Positions 47,701 through 57,326 of a stretch of DNA of 64,000 nucleotides are shown piece after piece. The position numbers and the translations under genes are program-made. The notes beneath the pieces were generated by a model, which was given only the letters and a program-made list of their open reading frames with translations, searched no databases and was not told where the DNA came from. The DNA comes from Lophius americanus (Eukaryota; Chordata; Actinopteri; Lophiiformes; Lophiidae). The stretch covers positions 5,470,001 through 5,534,000 of the forward strand of contig JBBDHG010000054.1 in NCBI GenBank assembly GCA_037951165.1, in the 5' to 3' direction. How positions within the stretch are numbered: position 1 is the stretch's first letter; every line of letters begins with the position of its first letter.

Positions 47701-50206
47701 TGTTGTACCCTTTTCAGCTGCCATAAGATTGCCATTTCTTATGTTTCAAAGAAAGACCCGTATCTTTTCAGTGAGCAATGCTTTTTTTCCTTCTTCAACC
47801 TGGAATCTTCATATTTTATTCTGTCGCATTTTCCATATTTTACTTTGTAGTTCCCCATTCGAAGAAAGTTAGTCAAAATATAAATAAAAACAAAATATGA
47901 AAATATGTCATGCTTTTGCACCACAAAGTGTTCCTGATGTCTTTATTTACTGTCCTTTGTACAATCATGCGTTTCACAAAGTGGTGACTGCTGCCCTGTT
48001 CTTGCTTTGAACCGTCGATGATGAAAGAGTACACAACATTTTTGTAGGAATACATTATTGTGCTCGTCTGCTAGCATAGAATAACACATAATAATACAGC
48101 CAAAACGTCTATCACGCCACTGATATTGGGCAAATGCATGGTTGTTGCAGCAATACATCAAAGGGAAAATTGTTTTCTTCATTTCCTTCAAGCCACCGAA
48201 TATTTTTTTTCCACAAATTTTGGATTGACTTGGCATAGAATGAAAAGCACAGACTTTAACACAGCTCCACTCTGTTGCTCAAAACATTCATAAATATGGC
48301 TTCATCTGTAATAGCTGACGGTTGTGCTGTGTGTGTTGTTGTAGAGTTGTCAGACCTTTTTGTGTGATTCTGATATCTAGGAAATGTGGCCCATAGAATC
48401 GTGTCAGCATGTGGTTTGTTCATGACATGGACAGGGAATGTTTCCCTTCCATTGTGGAATTTTAAATGTCTCTCGTGGTTAAATCTATTACTCAGAAGTA
48501 AGGCACTTACATAAAATGGTGGGGGGAATATATAGTCTAGTAATAAACTGTAAATGACAAATTAGGATCAATTTCTCGTCATGGCAAGACGCTCTAAAGG
48601 GAATAAGTGAATTTTACTTTTTATAACTGTATTTTTTCTACTTTGACATGTGAAAATGTTTTCCGTTTAACGGAGTATGTATCTCTATAGAGGGTGAGAA
48701 GTTAAAAAATATTCCTCGGCTAATACTTGTACAAATCCTTCTTTAAAAAAAAAAATCATTACTGAACTTGGATATAAGTTGAGTTGAGTTGCGCAACACT
48801 TAAAGTACTTTTAGTAAGGAAAATACATTCTCCCTCCCAAAGAGGTGTAAATATTTATCTGGACGGTAAGAGAGATATCAGTCAAGCTCAGTTACTTACA
48901 TCCCCTCACAGTCCAGAGAAGGAGAACAGTGTCTATGTAATTGCATTTGTAATGACGGCATCGCATATGTATTATTAAAATACTAGAAAGAGGGAGTTTT
49001 AAAACACAATACATATGTCCTACAAGAATACACAGAAAGTATTATTACCTATCTAATTATCCAAAACAGGGGTTTTCATAACTAAAATCTTATTTTTTTG
49101 ATATTTTTAGATTTTGCTTGATTTGCCACTTTATCTGGCACCAATTCAGAATTAAGTGGGTTCCTCCTTGCCACATGCATCACGTCCTTTTTGTTTAAGA
49201 GCTAAGAGAGACATATACTCAAACAAACAAACAGCGACTGGTGAATTGAAAACATGTCCACCTCCAGTGGATATACTTATCAAAGATTGTGGCGCTTCAA
49301 TTCTGAACTTCAGAGTGAATATTAGCTAATCTATCGCTCTGTTCTAATACAGTAATTAAAAAAGAAAAAAGTCAAGATTTTCTACGAATGCTGCCTAGCC
49401 AATAATCAACCCATATTTCAGGCAGGTCATATTCTTGCCTTCTATCACATGAGCACTGGGAGATGCTCAGAAAAAGCTGTCTTTCAGCAGCGCCACCAAA
49501 GGAGAATATAGCCTGTCTTATCTTGAGTATGCAGAGAGCAGGGCTGGAAGAAGCCATGGGCAACCATAATGACACTAAAAGGCTTCTGCCTCAGTTTAGC
49601 AATTAAAACGCCATAGGTCTAGCTGCCTTATCTCTTTTGCCCCTAGCATTAAGTTTTTGCTGTGCTCTGAGTCAGACAACTATGAAGCTCTGAAGAACTG
49701 TTTTATAGAAAACCCCAGGCAGCCAAATTAATATTCATGAGGCTGGCAATGCTTTGTGTATGGCACTGGTATTACTTTTCTGTTTTATGTTGTTGGATAA
49801 ACTACAAAGGTTATGCAATGCCTGTTTGGCATGGAGGGAAATCCCGTTACAATATTTTTAATGTGGGGAGAAGAAAGGTAGAAAAAAAGGGGGAAAAAAT
49901 AAGCTTTATTTACTTCTACCACCGATGTCCTTATTTAACACTTTTACCTTTAGCATTGTATATGTAAATGTTCTGCATTCTCCTTCAATTGCCGCTTGAT
50001 TACCATGTAATACACTGTAACAGGAACAGCTTTATTAATAACATACCCGTTTTGAGCACAAACATAGCCACCAAAATATACCTTTTGTCCAGTTAGCTCA
50101 GACCTGAGGCGTTTGGCATCAAGGATGGCTCGCAGACTGGTCGTATGATTAGCTGGTTGGTACTTTGAGCTGCCAAGACCGTTTTTCATGCGTAGTGTCA
50201 GTCTTT
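22078..50206 (-). CDS. ccdc148: Coiled-coil domain-containing protein 148 (13 exons seen)
   Basis: Exons in transcript order: 50206-50082, 46107-46004, 43910-43819, 43724-43573, 41447-41352, 41211-41030, 39350-39212, 35276-35070, 25284-25144, 24163-24045, 23177-23060, 22886-22752, 22221-22078. All junctions are GT-AG and all phases agree. From the internal Met at 50189 to the stop the protein is 578 residues; human CCDC148 from the matching Met is nearly the same. Matches run end to end: MKNG...KYQP, RQHRKVWSRE, DTECPYPELKDS, LPNHRTLCMDMLQR, LEHERVYDWQRF, CWQAQQEEV, NPERMMGG, SINTYTDTQ, SDPRLRVEQALRTAGLH and YAKEVL. Residues about 292-486 are rich in Glu, Lys, Arg and Gln, as in a long coiled coil. 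Function is poorly known. The codons before the first exon here (phase 1) were not found. Human UPP2-CCDC148-PKP4 has the same order and orientation. Confidence 0.94.
22752..22886 (-). CDS. ccdc148: ccdc148 exon
   Basis: TTGTCTCAG acceptor and GTGACG donor; 45 codons. Codes IAVVAVANPERMMGGTEAWR and LQRPLYSINTYTDTQ, matching VAVVAQFDPVRMMSDTMAS and LQKPLFTLNTYNEQQ. Confidence 0.96.
23060..23177 (-). CDS. ccdc148: ccdc148 exon (coiled coil)
   Basis: CCCCTTAAG acceptor (poor pyrimidine tract) and GTGGAT donor. Codes VKFRADMLQRRRDEREAQEL and ends NRLEVLRNQ, matching VKYRQELLERRLMEKKE to RLEALRKQ. Confidence 0.94.
23607..23878 (+). mobile_element. 5' fragment of a Tc1-like DNA transposon
   Basis: Begins ACACCGATCAGCCATAACAT, the same terminal repeat as the element at 14.4-15.1 kb, then GACAGGTGAAGT and GGAAGCAGGAAAAATGAGCA. 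The part near 23810-23860 resembles the helix-turn-helix coding region of a Tc1-like transposase with changes. The 3' two thirds and the second end are missing. It lies in a ccdc148 intron. Confidence 0.65.
24045..24163 (-). CDS. ccdc148: ccdc148 exon (coiled coil)
   Basis: CCCCCAG acceptor and GTGAGT donor. Contains RVEEVERTYQERLASLRSVM and ends QAKQDKE, leaving phase 2 to the next exon. Confidence 0.94.
25144..25284 (-). CDS. ccdc148: ccdc148 exon (coiled coil)
   Basis: TGTCTGCAG acceptor and GTAAAC donor; 47 codons in phase 0. Codes LRCWQAQQEEVAMLEAVIAA followed by a Glu/Lys/Arg-rich helix, matching VRQWRAHQEEVTRLEMEISA. Confidence 0.95.
28824..28889 (-). mobile_element. L2-like LINE 3' tail
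   Basis: On the - strand reads AGCACTTTGAGATTTAATCC, then AAAGTGCATTATAAATAAAA and (ATT)n. This is the same tail seen at 4.6, 10.8 and 59.4 kb. Confidence 0.75.
30351..30426. repeat. (AT)n microsatellite
   Basis: About 38 uninterrupted TA units in a ccdc148 intron. Confidence 0.97.
31657..32047. mobile_element. Tc1-like internally deleted element with terminal repeats
   Basis: Left end TA-CACTGCATTCAGGAAGTATC; right end, reverse-complemented, CAGTGCATTCCGAGAATATC, both followed by a CAG(G)CCCCTT-like run. The inner left part (CACCTTTGGCAGCGATTACA, 31870-31890) is typical of fish Tc1-like elements. Too short for a transposase, so non-autonomous. Confidence 0.7.
32150..32208. repeat. (AT)n microsatellite
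   Basis: AT dinucleotide tract broken once by TTGAAT, 100 bp beyond the Tc1-like element. Confidence 0.95.
34074..34128 (+). mobile_element. RTE-type LINE tail remnant
   Basis: GCCGGTCCCAAGCCTGGATAAA then GAAGAAGAAGAG: the two ends of an RTE-type 3' tail with the middle missing. GTCCCAAGCCTGGATAAA is identical to bases in the 1.0 kb copy. Confidence 0.55.
34279..34306. repeat. (AT)n microsatellite
   Basis: Short AT dinucleotide tract, 14 units. Confidence 0.95.
35070..35276 (-). CDS. ccdc148: ccdc148 exon
   Basis: TTCTTTCAG acceptor and GTTTGC donor; 69 codons in phase 0. Starts LEHERVYDWQRFTQAQ and ends QQDICFQLREK, matching human LIEHEKYCDQYRFAIDQ through QQELCADLKAK. Confidence 0.95.
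37530..37660 (+). repeat. Interspersed repeat, copy A
   Basis: AAAGAGTAAGGGGACAATGATGGAGCCCTGG and ACACCACAGGTCAAAGGGGCA are shared with 44100-44270 (AAAGAGTAAGGGGCCAAGG; ACAACACAGGTCGAAAGGGCC). Family not known to me. Confidence 0.6.
38304..38472. mobile_element. Short MITE with CACTG(C/T)AAAAA terminal repeats
   Basis: Starts CACTGCAAAAAAAAAA and ends TTTTTTTTTTTACAGTG, a 16-bp inverted repeat with one mismatch; contains an inner hairpin (TACCGTAAAAAAAAT ... TTTTTTACGGTGA). The CACTGTAAAAAAA end is common in fish MITEs. No transposase. Confidence 0.6.
39212..39350 (-). CDS. ccdc148: ccdc148 exon
   Basis: GTTACAG acceptor and GTCAGT donor. Contains LPNHRTLCMDMLQRVFPEQ, matching LPGRRTLYLDMLQRYFPHK in human. 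Confidence 0.93.
39985..40795 (+). pseudogene. Dead LINE reverse transcriptase fragment
   Basis: Conceptual translation across several stops and frameshifts follows the C-terminal half of a fish RTE-type LINE polymerase: LSPFLFAMVMVRLTEEVRQE, then MFTDNIVLRNESREQLEEN, SKTEYMCVNEREMGRTVRVQ, LKYLGS, QCGKEVKK, VICDRRVAASVKGKVQKMVV and MLDMELP. The catalytic F/YADD box reads FTDN, so the enzyme could not work. Stops follow EENLKM at 40236 and at several later points. In a ccdc148 intron, antisense to it. Confidence 0.8.
41030..41211 (-). CDS. ccdc148: ccdc148 exon
   Basis: CTTCTTTAG acceptor and GTAGGC donor. Contains DTECPYPELKDSMIQAF, a close match to ECPYPDLKSSILSEF of human, then a Gln/Arg/Leu coiled-coil stretch. 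Confidence 0.93.
41352..41447 (-). CDS. ccdc148: ccdc148 exon
   Basis: ATTACCAG acceptor and GTAGGT donor. Codes IQFVKAQQDDSISKLQKERL and EEEIIGLCLE, matching VDFVKKQLKTVFERLRLEQ in human; exactly 32 codons, phase 0 to 0. Confidence 0.9.
41575..41762. repeat. (ACAT)n tetranucleotide repeat
   Basis: Interrupted ACAT/ATAC repeat of about 185 bp just downstream (in the - sense, upstream) of a ccdc148 exon. Confidence 0.95.
43573..43724 (-). CDS. ccdc148: ccdc148 exon
   Basis: CTGTTTTAG acceptor and GTGATA donor. Codes LEREREAFRVASLVPVYQLK and continues DDLCFRLSQ, matching the NVINPIQQLRADLKYR region of human. Confidence 0.9.
43819..43910 (-). CDS. ccdc148: ccdc148 exon
   Basis: CGATACATAG acceptor and GTAAGC donor. 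Codes ERAENDLLCFLEQIRPHD and IFSLQDYG, in phase with both neighbours. Confidence 0.88.
44110..44270 (+). repeat. Interspersed repeat, copy B
   Basis: Same orientation as the copy at 37530, diverged; both lie in ccdc148 introns. Confidence 0.6.
45409..45508. repeat. 100-bp perfect palindrome
   Basis: Arms of 50 bp are exactly complementary: ACTCTTTTTTTGCAAAAGAT begins the left arm and ATCTTTTGCAAAAAAAGAGT ends the right, with an AT run at the centre (45458/45459). No spacer and no mismatch, so it can form a hairpin or cruciform. In a ccdc148 intron. Confidence 0.97.
46004..46107 (-). CDS. ccdc148: ccdc148 diverged exon (RQHRKVW segment)
   Basis: TTATAG acceptor and GTAAGA donor on the - strand. 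Codes ILRQHRKVWSRECPRLQKE, aligning with LIKQHKQVWWQEYQRLNEV in human. Phase fits both neighbours (0 in, 2 out). The start of the exon is poorly conserved, so this is the least similar exon of the gene. Confidence 0.8.
50082..50206 (-). CDS. ccdc148: ccdc148 first recognised exon
   Basis: On the - strand, a CCATGCAG acceptor and GTATAT donor. Codes RLTLRMKNGLGSSKYQPANH and ILDAKRLRSELTGQK, matching the region around Met15 of human CCDC148. It enters in phase 1, so a short upstream start exon must exist unless translation starts at Met 50189-50187. Confidence 0.88.
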
Positions 50207-50804
50207 CTGCATGGATGAAAGCAAATGGTATGGTTGAATTAGCATCACTGGAAATGTTGAAAATCTCTCCCCTTCTAATGTCTTGATCAAAATCTTCATG
50301 CTGGCTTCAGCCGAGACGGAAATAGAGGTGGAGACAGATGAGCAGCACCAGTTGAGCTCTAATAGATTGCACGGTTCAGCTGTGGAGGCAGGTGAACAAA
50401 CACGAGCAATGTTGTTTCTGAAAAACATCAAAGTCTTGACACTGCTTGGAGAATTCAACATGGGGATTTAAATTTTTGTCTAACCTAAGTCCAACTAATT
50501 ATTCATTTCTCCAGCTCCTTACCAGCATCTTCTGCTCTGTAGTTTGTAATGAATGTATGGAGGCCCCTTCCAGTCATCAATGCAGCCATTTGTATGCACC
50601 ACACAGCCTACAAAATAAAACACAAATACAATTTATATCTCAGAATGTGATGAATACAGAAATTCTGCAAAACTCATTTGGCCTTTGAGGGTCATTCTAA
50701 TCAAGCAAGAAAATTATTTTGGCTCTTTCTGTTTTCAGGGCAGCGACCTCTGAAATTCCACATTTTGATTTGGCATAAGTTTTTTAAGTCGGCTGCCCTT
50801 CCTG
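50207..50804. other. Region upstream of the first recognised ccdc148 exon
   Basis: Should contain or precede the missing ccdc148 start exon. No - strand ATG exon ending in phase 1 with a good donor was convincing. Confidence 0.3.
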
Positions 50805-51031
50805 GCAGCAGTAGCCCAGTGGGTAGAGCGGCCGTCTCCCAATCAGAAGATCAGAAGATAGCTGGTTTGAGTCCCACCAGGGTCTACTTGGCGTAAGGTC
50901 CTTGAGCCAGACCCTGAAACCCTAGCTCCCTGGGTGTTTCGAAGGGGCTGCCCAATGCTCCCTCAGGGATGGGTCAAATGCAGGGAAATAATGTGTAGTG
51001 TTGTTTGTGAACAATAAAGTATTTCTTCTTT
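50805..51031 (+). mobile_element. tRNA-derived SINE, copy 1
   Basis: Head resembles a tRNA: box A TAGCCCAGTGGG (50812-50823) fits TRGCNNAGYNGG, and box B GGTTTGAGTCC (50864-50874) is one base off consensus. The body contains GGGCTGCCCAATGCTCCCTC and AGGGATGGGTCAAATGCAGG, and the tail ends AATAAAGTATTTCTTC. Same family as 59671-59895 in reverse. Confidence 0.85.
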
Positions 51032-51123
51032 CACCTGAGATTCAAACCCCTGAAGATCCAGGAAACAACAGAAGCTTAACATTATCAAAAAATATTCTGT
51101 AGACAGTTGTCTATCATCGAGAT

Positions 51124-52389
51124 CAGGGGTGGACAGCAACTGCGTACAAATTTGAGGTACTGGTACTTAGCTAGAGAATTTCCATTATCTCCGCCGAGGG
51201 GATTATATTTTCAGTCCTGTGCATTTTTATATCTGTGTTTGTTTGTTTGTGAACACCACTACAAACAAACAAACTACAGGACAGATTTGTATAAGATTTT
51301 ACCCAGAAGCAGGGGTTCTATCATATCCTAGAGGTCCCTAAATTCTCCCTAAAAATTATATTCACAGCATTTGAAATAATATAAAATAAAATAAAATACA
51401 ATAAAATAAAATACAATAAAATAATCATTTTTGACTATTGAAATCGCAATGTGTGTATTGCTGCCTTCGTTCCTTGGATCCCTCTGATGTATCTTTGAAA
51501 GTGCAGCTTGGGGCTCAGTGGGCTGAACACAGATGCTGAAGCGGAGGGTGCAGGAGAAGACCGGCTACAGAGTATTTGAGATACCCAGAGAGTTATTGGA
51601 GTTTTCTGGAGATTTAGAGGCTGGCATTAGCTCAGACCTTATTGGAGAAATCTGCATGAATTCTCCTTAACCTAGGATACTGCTGTGCCTCGGCGAAGGT
51701 TTGCGCTCTCTGAGTGAATTTTCTAGTTTATAATACTTTAAACCTCTACGCCACTACAATCCAAAGGATCATTTTGTTCTTCGTACTCCACTAGATTTGT
51801 GTAACAGCTGAAATTACTAATTACTTTTCAGATTACAATTTGAATACCCTTCCTGTTAAAAGAAAATGTATGTATCTCAAAATGTGCTGATCTTGAATGA
51901 TTGTCATCAACTGAGAATGATTAAAGCACTTAACTGATTAAGTGCTTCTATATGCGGTGAGAATGTTCTTTATTGTCCTAAGGCAAGTAAACAATGTAAA
52001 TACAGTGTTGGATTATCTGGAAAATCTAACAAATCTGAAAAAAGGCTGATATAAGGAAAAGTAGACTTTATATAAGTACAAGGTTCTCACGGGAGAGTTG
52101 AAATAAACACGATAATTTTATAGATTTATCTACTCAATAGCAAAATTTTAAACTAACCGTAACATTTAATCTCTACAGCTTTAAAATACAACATAGGCCT
52201 TTGGAGTAATGTAGCAGTAATATTAGTCCAAAAAAACTAGAAAAAAAAAAGATGATAAAACTTACATACTTTCACTTAAGTAAGGTTTTGAATGCTGGAC
52301 TTCTACTTGTAGTTGGGTATTTTCGACGTGTACTATTAGTACTTTTACTGAAGTACAGAATCTAAATACCTTTTTCCACCACTGCATGA
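51124..52389. mobile_element. Outer hAT-like non-autonomous element (interrupted)
   Basis: Left end CAGGGGTGGACAGC; right end reverse-complemented CAGTGGTGGAAAAAGGTATT. Both continue into (A)GTAC-rich sequence (GGTACTGGTACTT; GTACTTTTACTGAAGTACAG), typical of a common fish hAT-like MITE. It is split by a second element at about 51172-51728. No clear 8-bp target duplication was seen. Confidence 0.6.
51172..51728. mobile_element. Inner DNA element nested in the hAT-like element
   Basis: Starts CTAGAGAATTTCCATTATCT, then CCGCCGAGGGGATTATATTT; ends CCTCGGCGAAGGTTTGCGCT, then CTCTGAGTGAATTTTCTAG. The ends are inverted repeats (CTAGARAATT). Inside are a GTTTGTTTGTTTGTGAACACC hairpin-like stretch and an (AAAATA)n tract at 51375-51425. 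Sequence of the outer element resumes on both sides. Confidence 0.55.
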
Positions 52390-52559
52390 GAGGGAAATGT
52401 AGTGTTAGTGCTGACACAATTGGACTATTAATTCATAAGTCATTCAGAAACAACTAATAAATCCATTAAAAGCTTTAATATATTTTAGGCAGAAAGTAAC
52501 ATTTTTCCAGAAATGAAAGGCATTTATACCACCTCTGAGAGTAAGCTACAAAGCCTATT

Positions 52560-52660
52560 TTAAGATAAGATAAGATAAACCTTTATTAGTCCCACAATGG
52601 GGAAATTGCAGGGTTTCAGCAGCAATTGCATGTTACAGAATACAGAATAACAGACCAGAG
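52560..52660 (-). mobile_element. LINE 3' end with (TCTTA)n tail
   Basis: On the - strand reads CAATTTCCCCATTGTGGGAC, then TAATAAAGGTTTATCTTATC and more TCTTA units: a polyadenylation-like signal followed by short tandem repeats, a 3' end common in fish LINEs. Confidence 0.65.
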
Positions 52661-52749
52661 CAACATTATGTACAATTAAATTAAGTTAAATGTGCAGTTG
52701 TGGACATGTTGGGTAGTGTATTGTCCCATAGTGCAAAGTGCAAGTGAGG

Positions 52750-52882
<133 letters not shown>

Positions 52883-53320
52883 CAGTCCTGGTATATTATT
52901 TGCATGAATATTCGCATGAATAAATTGCTCAAGTCAAACAAACCAATTGTGAAATTGGGATAATCGAAAATGTAATAGTTGCAGCTCCAAATATTTTAAA
53001 GAAATAATTCTGAGACACGCAGAATTTTGGAAAAGACAGATGGAAAGGTATCACAGGAGCTGTTTTTTAGTCAGTTAGCTAAATTAGTTTGGTTTAGGCT
53101 GAAGTGGTATAAATGAGAACACGAAAATCAACACATTGTTATATAACCTAAAGGAACATGACTACTGTTATGCTGTGCTATACGATTAAAATGAACAACT
53201 ATCCACTGCTAGCTTACCTTGTGCTATCCCTCCCTAAGCAGCGTATAGGTTTACACAACTTGTAACCATGGGAATGCCCCCCCCCCCCCATTTTGGAACA
53301 ACCCTTTAATACCGTCGCAG

Positions 53321-53325
53321 CCAAT
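53321..53325 (+). promoter_or_regulatory. CCAAT box, pkp4 promoter
   Basis: GCCAATCAGG, 150 bp upstream of the pkp4 start codon and 32 bp upstream of a CRE-like site; motif evidence only. Confidence 0.45.
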
Positions 53326-53356
53326 CAGGAGTGTTTTAGGCTTCCCACATTTCCAG

Positions 53357-53364
53357 TGACGTAA
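53357..53364 (+). promoter_or_regulatory. CRE-like site, pkp4 promoter
   Basis: TGACGTAA, a CREB/ATF-type sequence, followed by the CpG-rich stretch ACGCTCGCGCTGG. This is the most CpG-rich part of the area and a plausible transcription start region. Confidence 0.4.
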
Positions 53365-53470
53365 TGTACGCTCGCGCTGGTTGGGACTGCTGTTGGAAGC
53401 AGGGAGCAGAAGAGAGATTTCTTCTTCTCTTCGACTCGAGCCTCCAACGAGGCGCGTTTCACTTTTCCAC

Positions 53471-53568
53471 ATGCACGGGACTAACCAACAGGACTTACTT
53501 GATAAACATGCACGCTCAAATGTAGAACCGAGTCACGACCCAGCCACCGCCACAACAGTCCTCCTAAG
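53471..53568 (+). CDS. pkp4: pkp4 first coding exon (plakophilin 4 N-terminus)
   Basis: PKP4 is an armadillo-repeat protein of the p120-catenin group, acting at cell-cell junctions and at the midbody. This exon codes MHGTNQQDLLDKHARSN, then VEPSHDPATATTVLL, and two bases (AG) before a GTATTT donor. The human protein has MEPETTATTILAS followed by VKEQELQ at the coiled-coil start; TATTVLL plus AG(N)=Ser fits the TATTILAS frame and phase exactly. ATG 53471 is the first ATG in frame in the exon. The rest of the gene lies beyond the window, as no VKEQE-type exon was seen by 64000. Position right of ccdc148 and on + strand fits human 2q24. Only a short segment supports the call. Confidence 0.75.
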
Positions 53569-54204
53569 GTATTTAACTGCTTTTTTCATTTTTTTTCTAG
53601 AATACGAAGGGGAAAATGAAAGCATCTGTTCGCGAGACAGAGAGTCTTGAATTCACTGTGTAGGTAAACTCTTCGTCCTGTTTGTGTGTGCATGTCCATG
53701 CGTGTGCCACAAAATAAAGTTATTCAGTCCTGCTCACAGCAGGACAGAATCTAAATCTACACTAATCTCGTTCTTGTGACCGGTTCATCGCACACCTTTG
53801 AAAGACGCTCACGCGCTGCCTTGTTCGTGCTTCTAACCGTTAGGATGAAAACTTAGCAAGCGAACGCATCCACAAAGTGTATGGGCGTCATTTTTCTTCA
53901 CCAGACCTCACTTTCCTCTCATACTGCTTCGAAACCGTGTTTCAAAGTGGTGAAGGAAGAGGCAGTTGAGGTGAGAGTGTGGGTATCTGTGGAATGCGAG
54001 GTCGCCGTAGGGCGGAGATCCAGACTTACTGCTCCCACAAGATAAGCTTACCTTTACCCTCTCAGTCTACCTTCAGTTCACACTGCGCCATGTTTAATGA
54101 GCCTCATCTACATCTTAAGCTTTGCTTTCTGCTGTGAACCTTAATGCGCTGCTCTCAACCGGAATAACATACCCTCAAGGAAAAACAGGTTTAATATTAA
54201 TAAG

Positions 54205-54665
54205 CAAAGTTATGGACTCATTTTGTGGCAAAATCTAAGTTCTCTAGAATGTAGTCATGATATTACCTGAATAAAGTCGTATTTTTACCAGAATAAAGTT
54301 TCAGTATTATGAGAATAATGTCCTAATATTACGAGAATAAGGTTGTTATATCACGACAATAAAGTCCAATATTTAGAGAATAAAGTTGTTAAATTATTAG
54401 CAAAAAATCTTATGAATTATAGGAGAATAAACTAAATATTTTTTTGAGAATTAGGTTGTTATATTAAAAGAATCATTTATAATTTTATGAGAATAAAATC
54501 ATAATATTACGAGACCAAATTTGTTATTTTTACGATACTAAAGGTATAATAAAGCTGTAATTTTCCAAAAATAAAAAGCCAGGCTTTTACAAGTATAAAG
54601 TTATAATATTATGAGACTGAAGTCGTAATTTATGAGAATAAATGCATTACAATACAACTTTCTTG
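54205..54665. repeat. Degenerate minisatellite, GAGAATAAAGT-type unit
   Basis: A motif close to TATTACGAGAATAAAGTCGT recurs about every 20-35 bases with many changes (for example 54265, 54288, 54325, 54352, 54480, 54610). Its halves (TAATATTA) are self-complementary. Confidence 0.75.
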
Positions 54666-57326
54666 TTCTTAGTCTTCAGATTGGTGATTATTTCTATTGA
54701 GGTTTAACCGTACATAGTGTATAAGGTGTTTTTAGTTCAGAAATTTTTTTCTTGATTTGGGTTACGTATTTGTGGTGCAGTGCATTTATGAGATCAACAA
54801 ATTCAATAGAATTAACCAAAAATCCTAATAAGTCCACAAATTCCCCAAAATCTAAACAGACCTTATAACCTTGTTCTTAAGAGTTTGCTTCAGTCGTGAA
54901 CTGAATTTGTATTTTGCTCCAAAGTAAAGGTACCAGGTTTAATTTAATTTTTTCTTCCTTAGTTAACGTATTTTAACCAAAATGTTGCCATAAACTCAGA
55001 AAAGTCACAGATTTGTCATCACCATTTGGACAACTGAGGCAAAAGGGATTCATGGAGGTTGAGACATGACAAGAGACATGACATCATATAGCAAGTTTCA
55101 AGAACGTGGCATAAGTTTTTTAAGTCGGCTAACATTAGCATAGCGGCTACAGCTAGCAGGAGTGCAGAGCTAGCCACAAGCTGTTAAATACATTGTAATA
55201 AACAGAATAAAGAATTTGCCATTTAAGTTTAATCCCTCTATGTCATGTTTAAGTATGGCCAAAACCAACGCATAAAAAAACACAAAACGGAAGAATCATT
55301 TCTTTATTGTCTTAAGAAGGAGAGTCATAAAAAAGTCAAGTGCTATACATCATTATCACATGAAAGATGCTGGGAAGAGTTATACAAGCTGCTCATGTTA
55401 CCATACAGGTGTGGAGAGGTCACCTGACTACATCACTGATGTGGCATGTGGCCGATGAGATAATATGTGAACTCTCTTACATTCCCTCAAACCCCCCGCC
55501 TCACACACACACAAATGCACAAACACTAAAGTGGAATCCCTAGGTTACTCCCCTCGTGAGTCACATTACAACACAGGACACACTACCCACACAGTTAACA
55601 ACCACTGAGAGCATTCTGTTGTGGAATTGAAAGAAAATTGGATGTGGAATCTACGAGTCCAACCCCCCACCCCCACCCCCTGGAAATGAAAAAGTGTTTG
55701 GCTCAAGGAAAGATATTAGCTAAGTCAGATATTTTATATAATCTTTTGTCAGGAATGCTGTCCAAGATAGTGCTGCATGTTTGTGAAGCTGTGGATACTA
55801 TCACTTGCACCACTAACGTGATTGCAGAAGACCTTTTGTGTGTTCATACGATTGTTTGACCCATTCTTCATGGTGAGTTCTTTTTAATAGGAACTGACAA
55901 CAGTTGTATAGTTTCAAACCCTCCGGCAGGCCTCTCCTCCTTGTATTTCTTTCACCCCTGAATTCTGGCCCGCCATCAAGGCTTAAGCCCTCACCCCGAT
56001 TTTACATGTCAGATTTTCTTCTCTACTGTGACCAGAAGTATTCCTTCTGTCTTTTGGAAAGACTTAGTCTTTCCAGTATTTCTTCATGGAAATATATATG
56101 CTTTTTTTCCCCTTGTGTCTGCATATGTGTATAAATAAAGCTCTGAAATATCAACTTCTTCCATCACTCAGGCAAGAGAAAATCAACATCTGCACATTTA
56201 ACTCAGTCAAGTGCTCTTAAAAGTAGAGCTATTACCGAATGGCAGTCACTCCCTTACCAATTCAATAAATAAATTATTTTATGCTATGAATGTATTATAA
56301 ATATAAATACACATTATAGACACATATACAGATCTAGAGTTAACACAAGAGGAAGTCTCCCCAATGACGGCAGACGTAGCCACAGAGATGGAAAAGACAT
56401 CCATTTAAACGCGAGGCGGAAAGGCAGAATAGCTTTGTGACGCTTTGCCAACATATTATCTGTGTGGCTGACAAGTCTCAAAAGCAGCTAGTTGCGGTAT
56501 TCACCAACTCAAAGAAGAAGAAAGTCAACCAAAAATGTCTTGAATTCAGGACATCAACATCTGGTTGCTCCTTCTGGGATTTCTAAGATGGGCTAACAAC
56601 TACTCTGGTGTGGCTCCAGTGTGGGGTGATAATTGTTAATATGAGCAATCAACTAAAGAAAATATTTTATTCATCCTTGAGCGTGGAAGATTTGTTGTCA
56701 TTAATTCCCGCACAACATAGCTTCTATTCATTCCACATTTGTATGATGTGGTCTAAAGATAATTCATCTCTCTCTCCTGCTACCCGAGATAACAAATCCC
56801 ATTGTAGCAGAGAAGGGCATTTCCATTGTGAATTTCTGATATTTTCTATATCTCTCTAACGATTTATAGACTGCGGTTAAATTTATCAAATCAAGTCAAA
56901 ACTATTCATTCATAATATTTTACAGCAAGTTAATGTTAAATGAGTGCCGTAGACTCTATGTCTTAAGTGACTATTGTTTTTGCATGCTCTACATTCCTAA
57001 ATTTGATAATTGTAAAAATCAAACCAACTAACAAATTATAGTAAAAGTATAGTATAGTAAAAGTTAAAGACAAATGAAGTGAACCGACAACTCCAAGTCT
57101 CAAATGTCCATGTGAGAGGCGCTGGAGGATGAAAGCCGTGGTACCTACGTTTTTTTTGCGACCACATAATGTACAACCTACGTGTTCTTCTTTTGGACAC
57201 TCATATTGTGAAATGTTTTAGGTGGTGCACACAAACAAATGTATTAGGAAGAAACATACACTCTATGATCTTACTAGTCATCCATCACCTTGGACTTAAG
57301 CTCCCGTCGGAGGAAAGAATGCAACA

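Noticed and set aside
50805..50880. tRNA gene from box A and box B
   Set aside because: No cloverleaf is evident, the body and tail are those of a SINE, and a second copy exists at 59.7 kb.
53381..53470. Longer pkp4 N-terminus starting at 53381
   Set aside because: The codon at 53381 is TTG; the first in-frame ATG is 53471.
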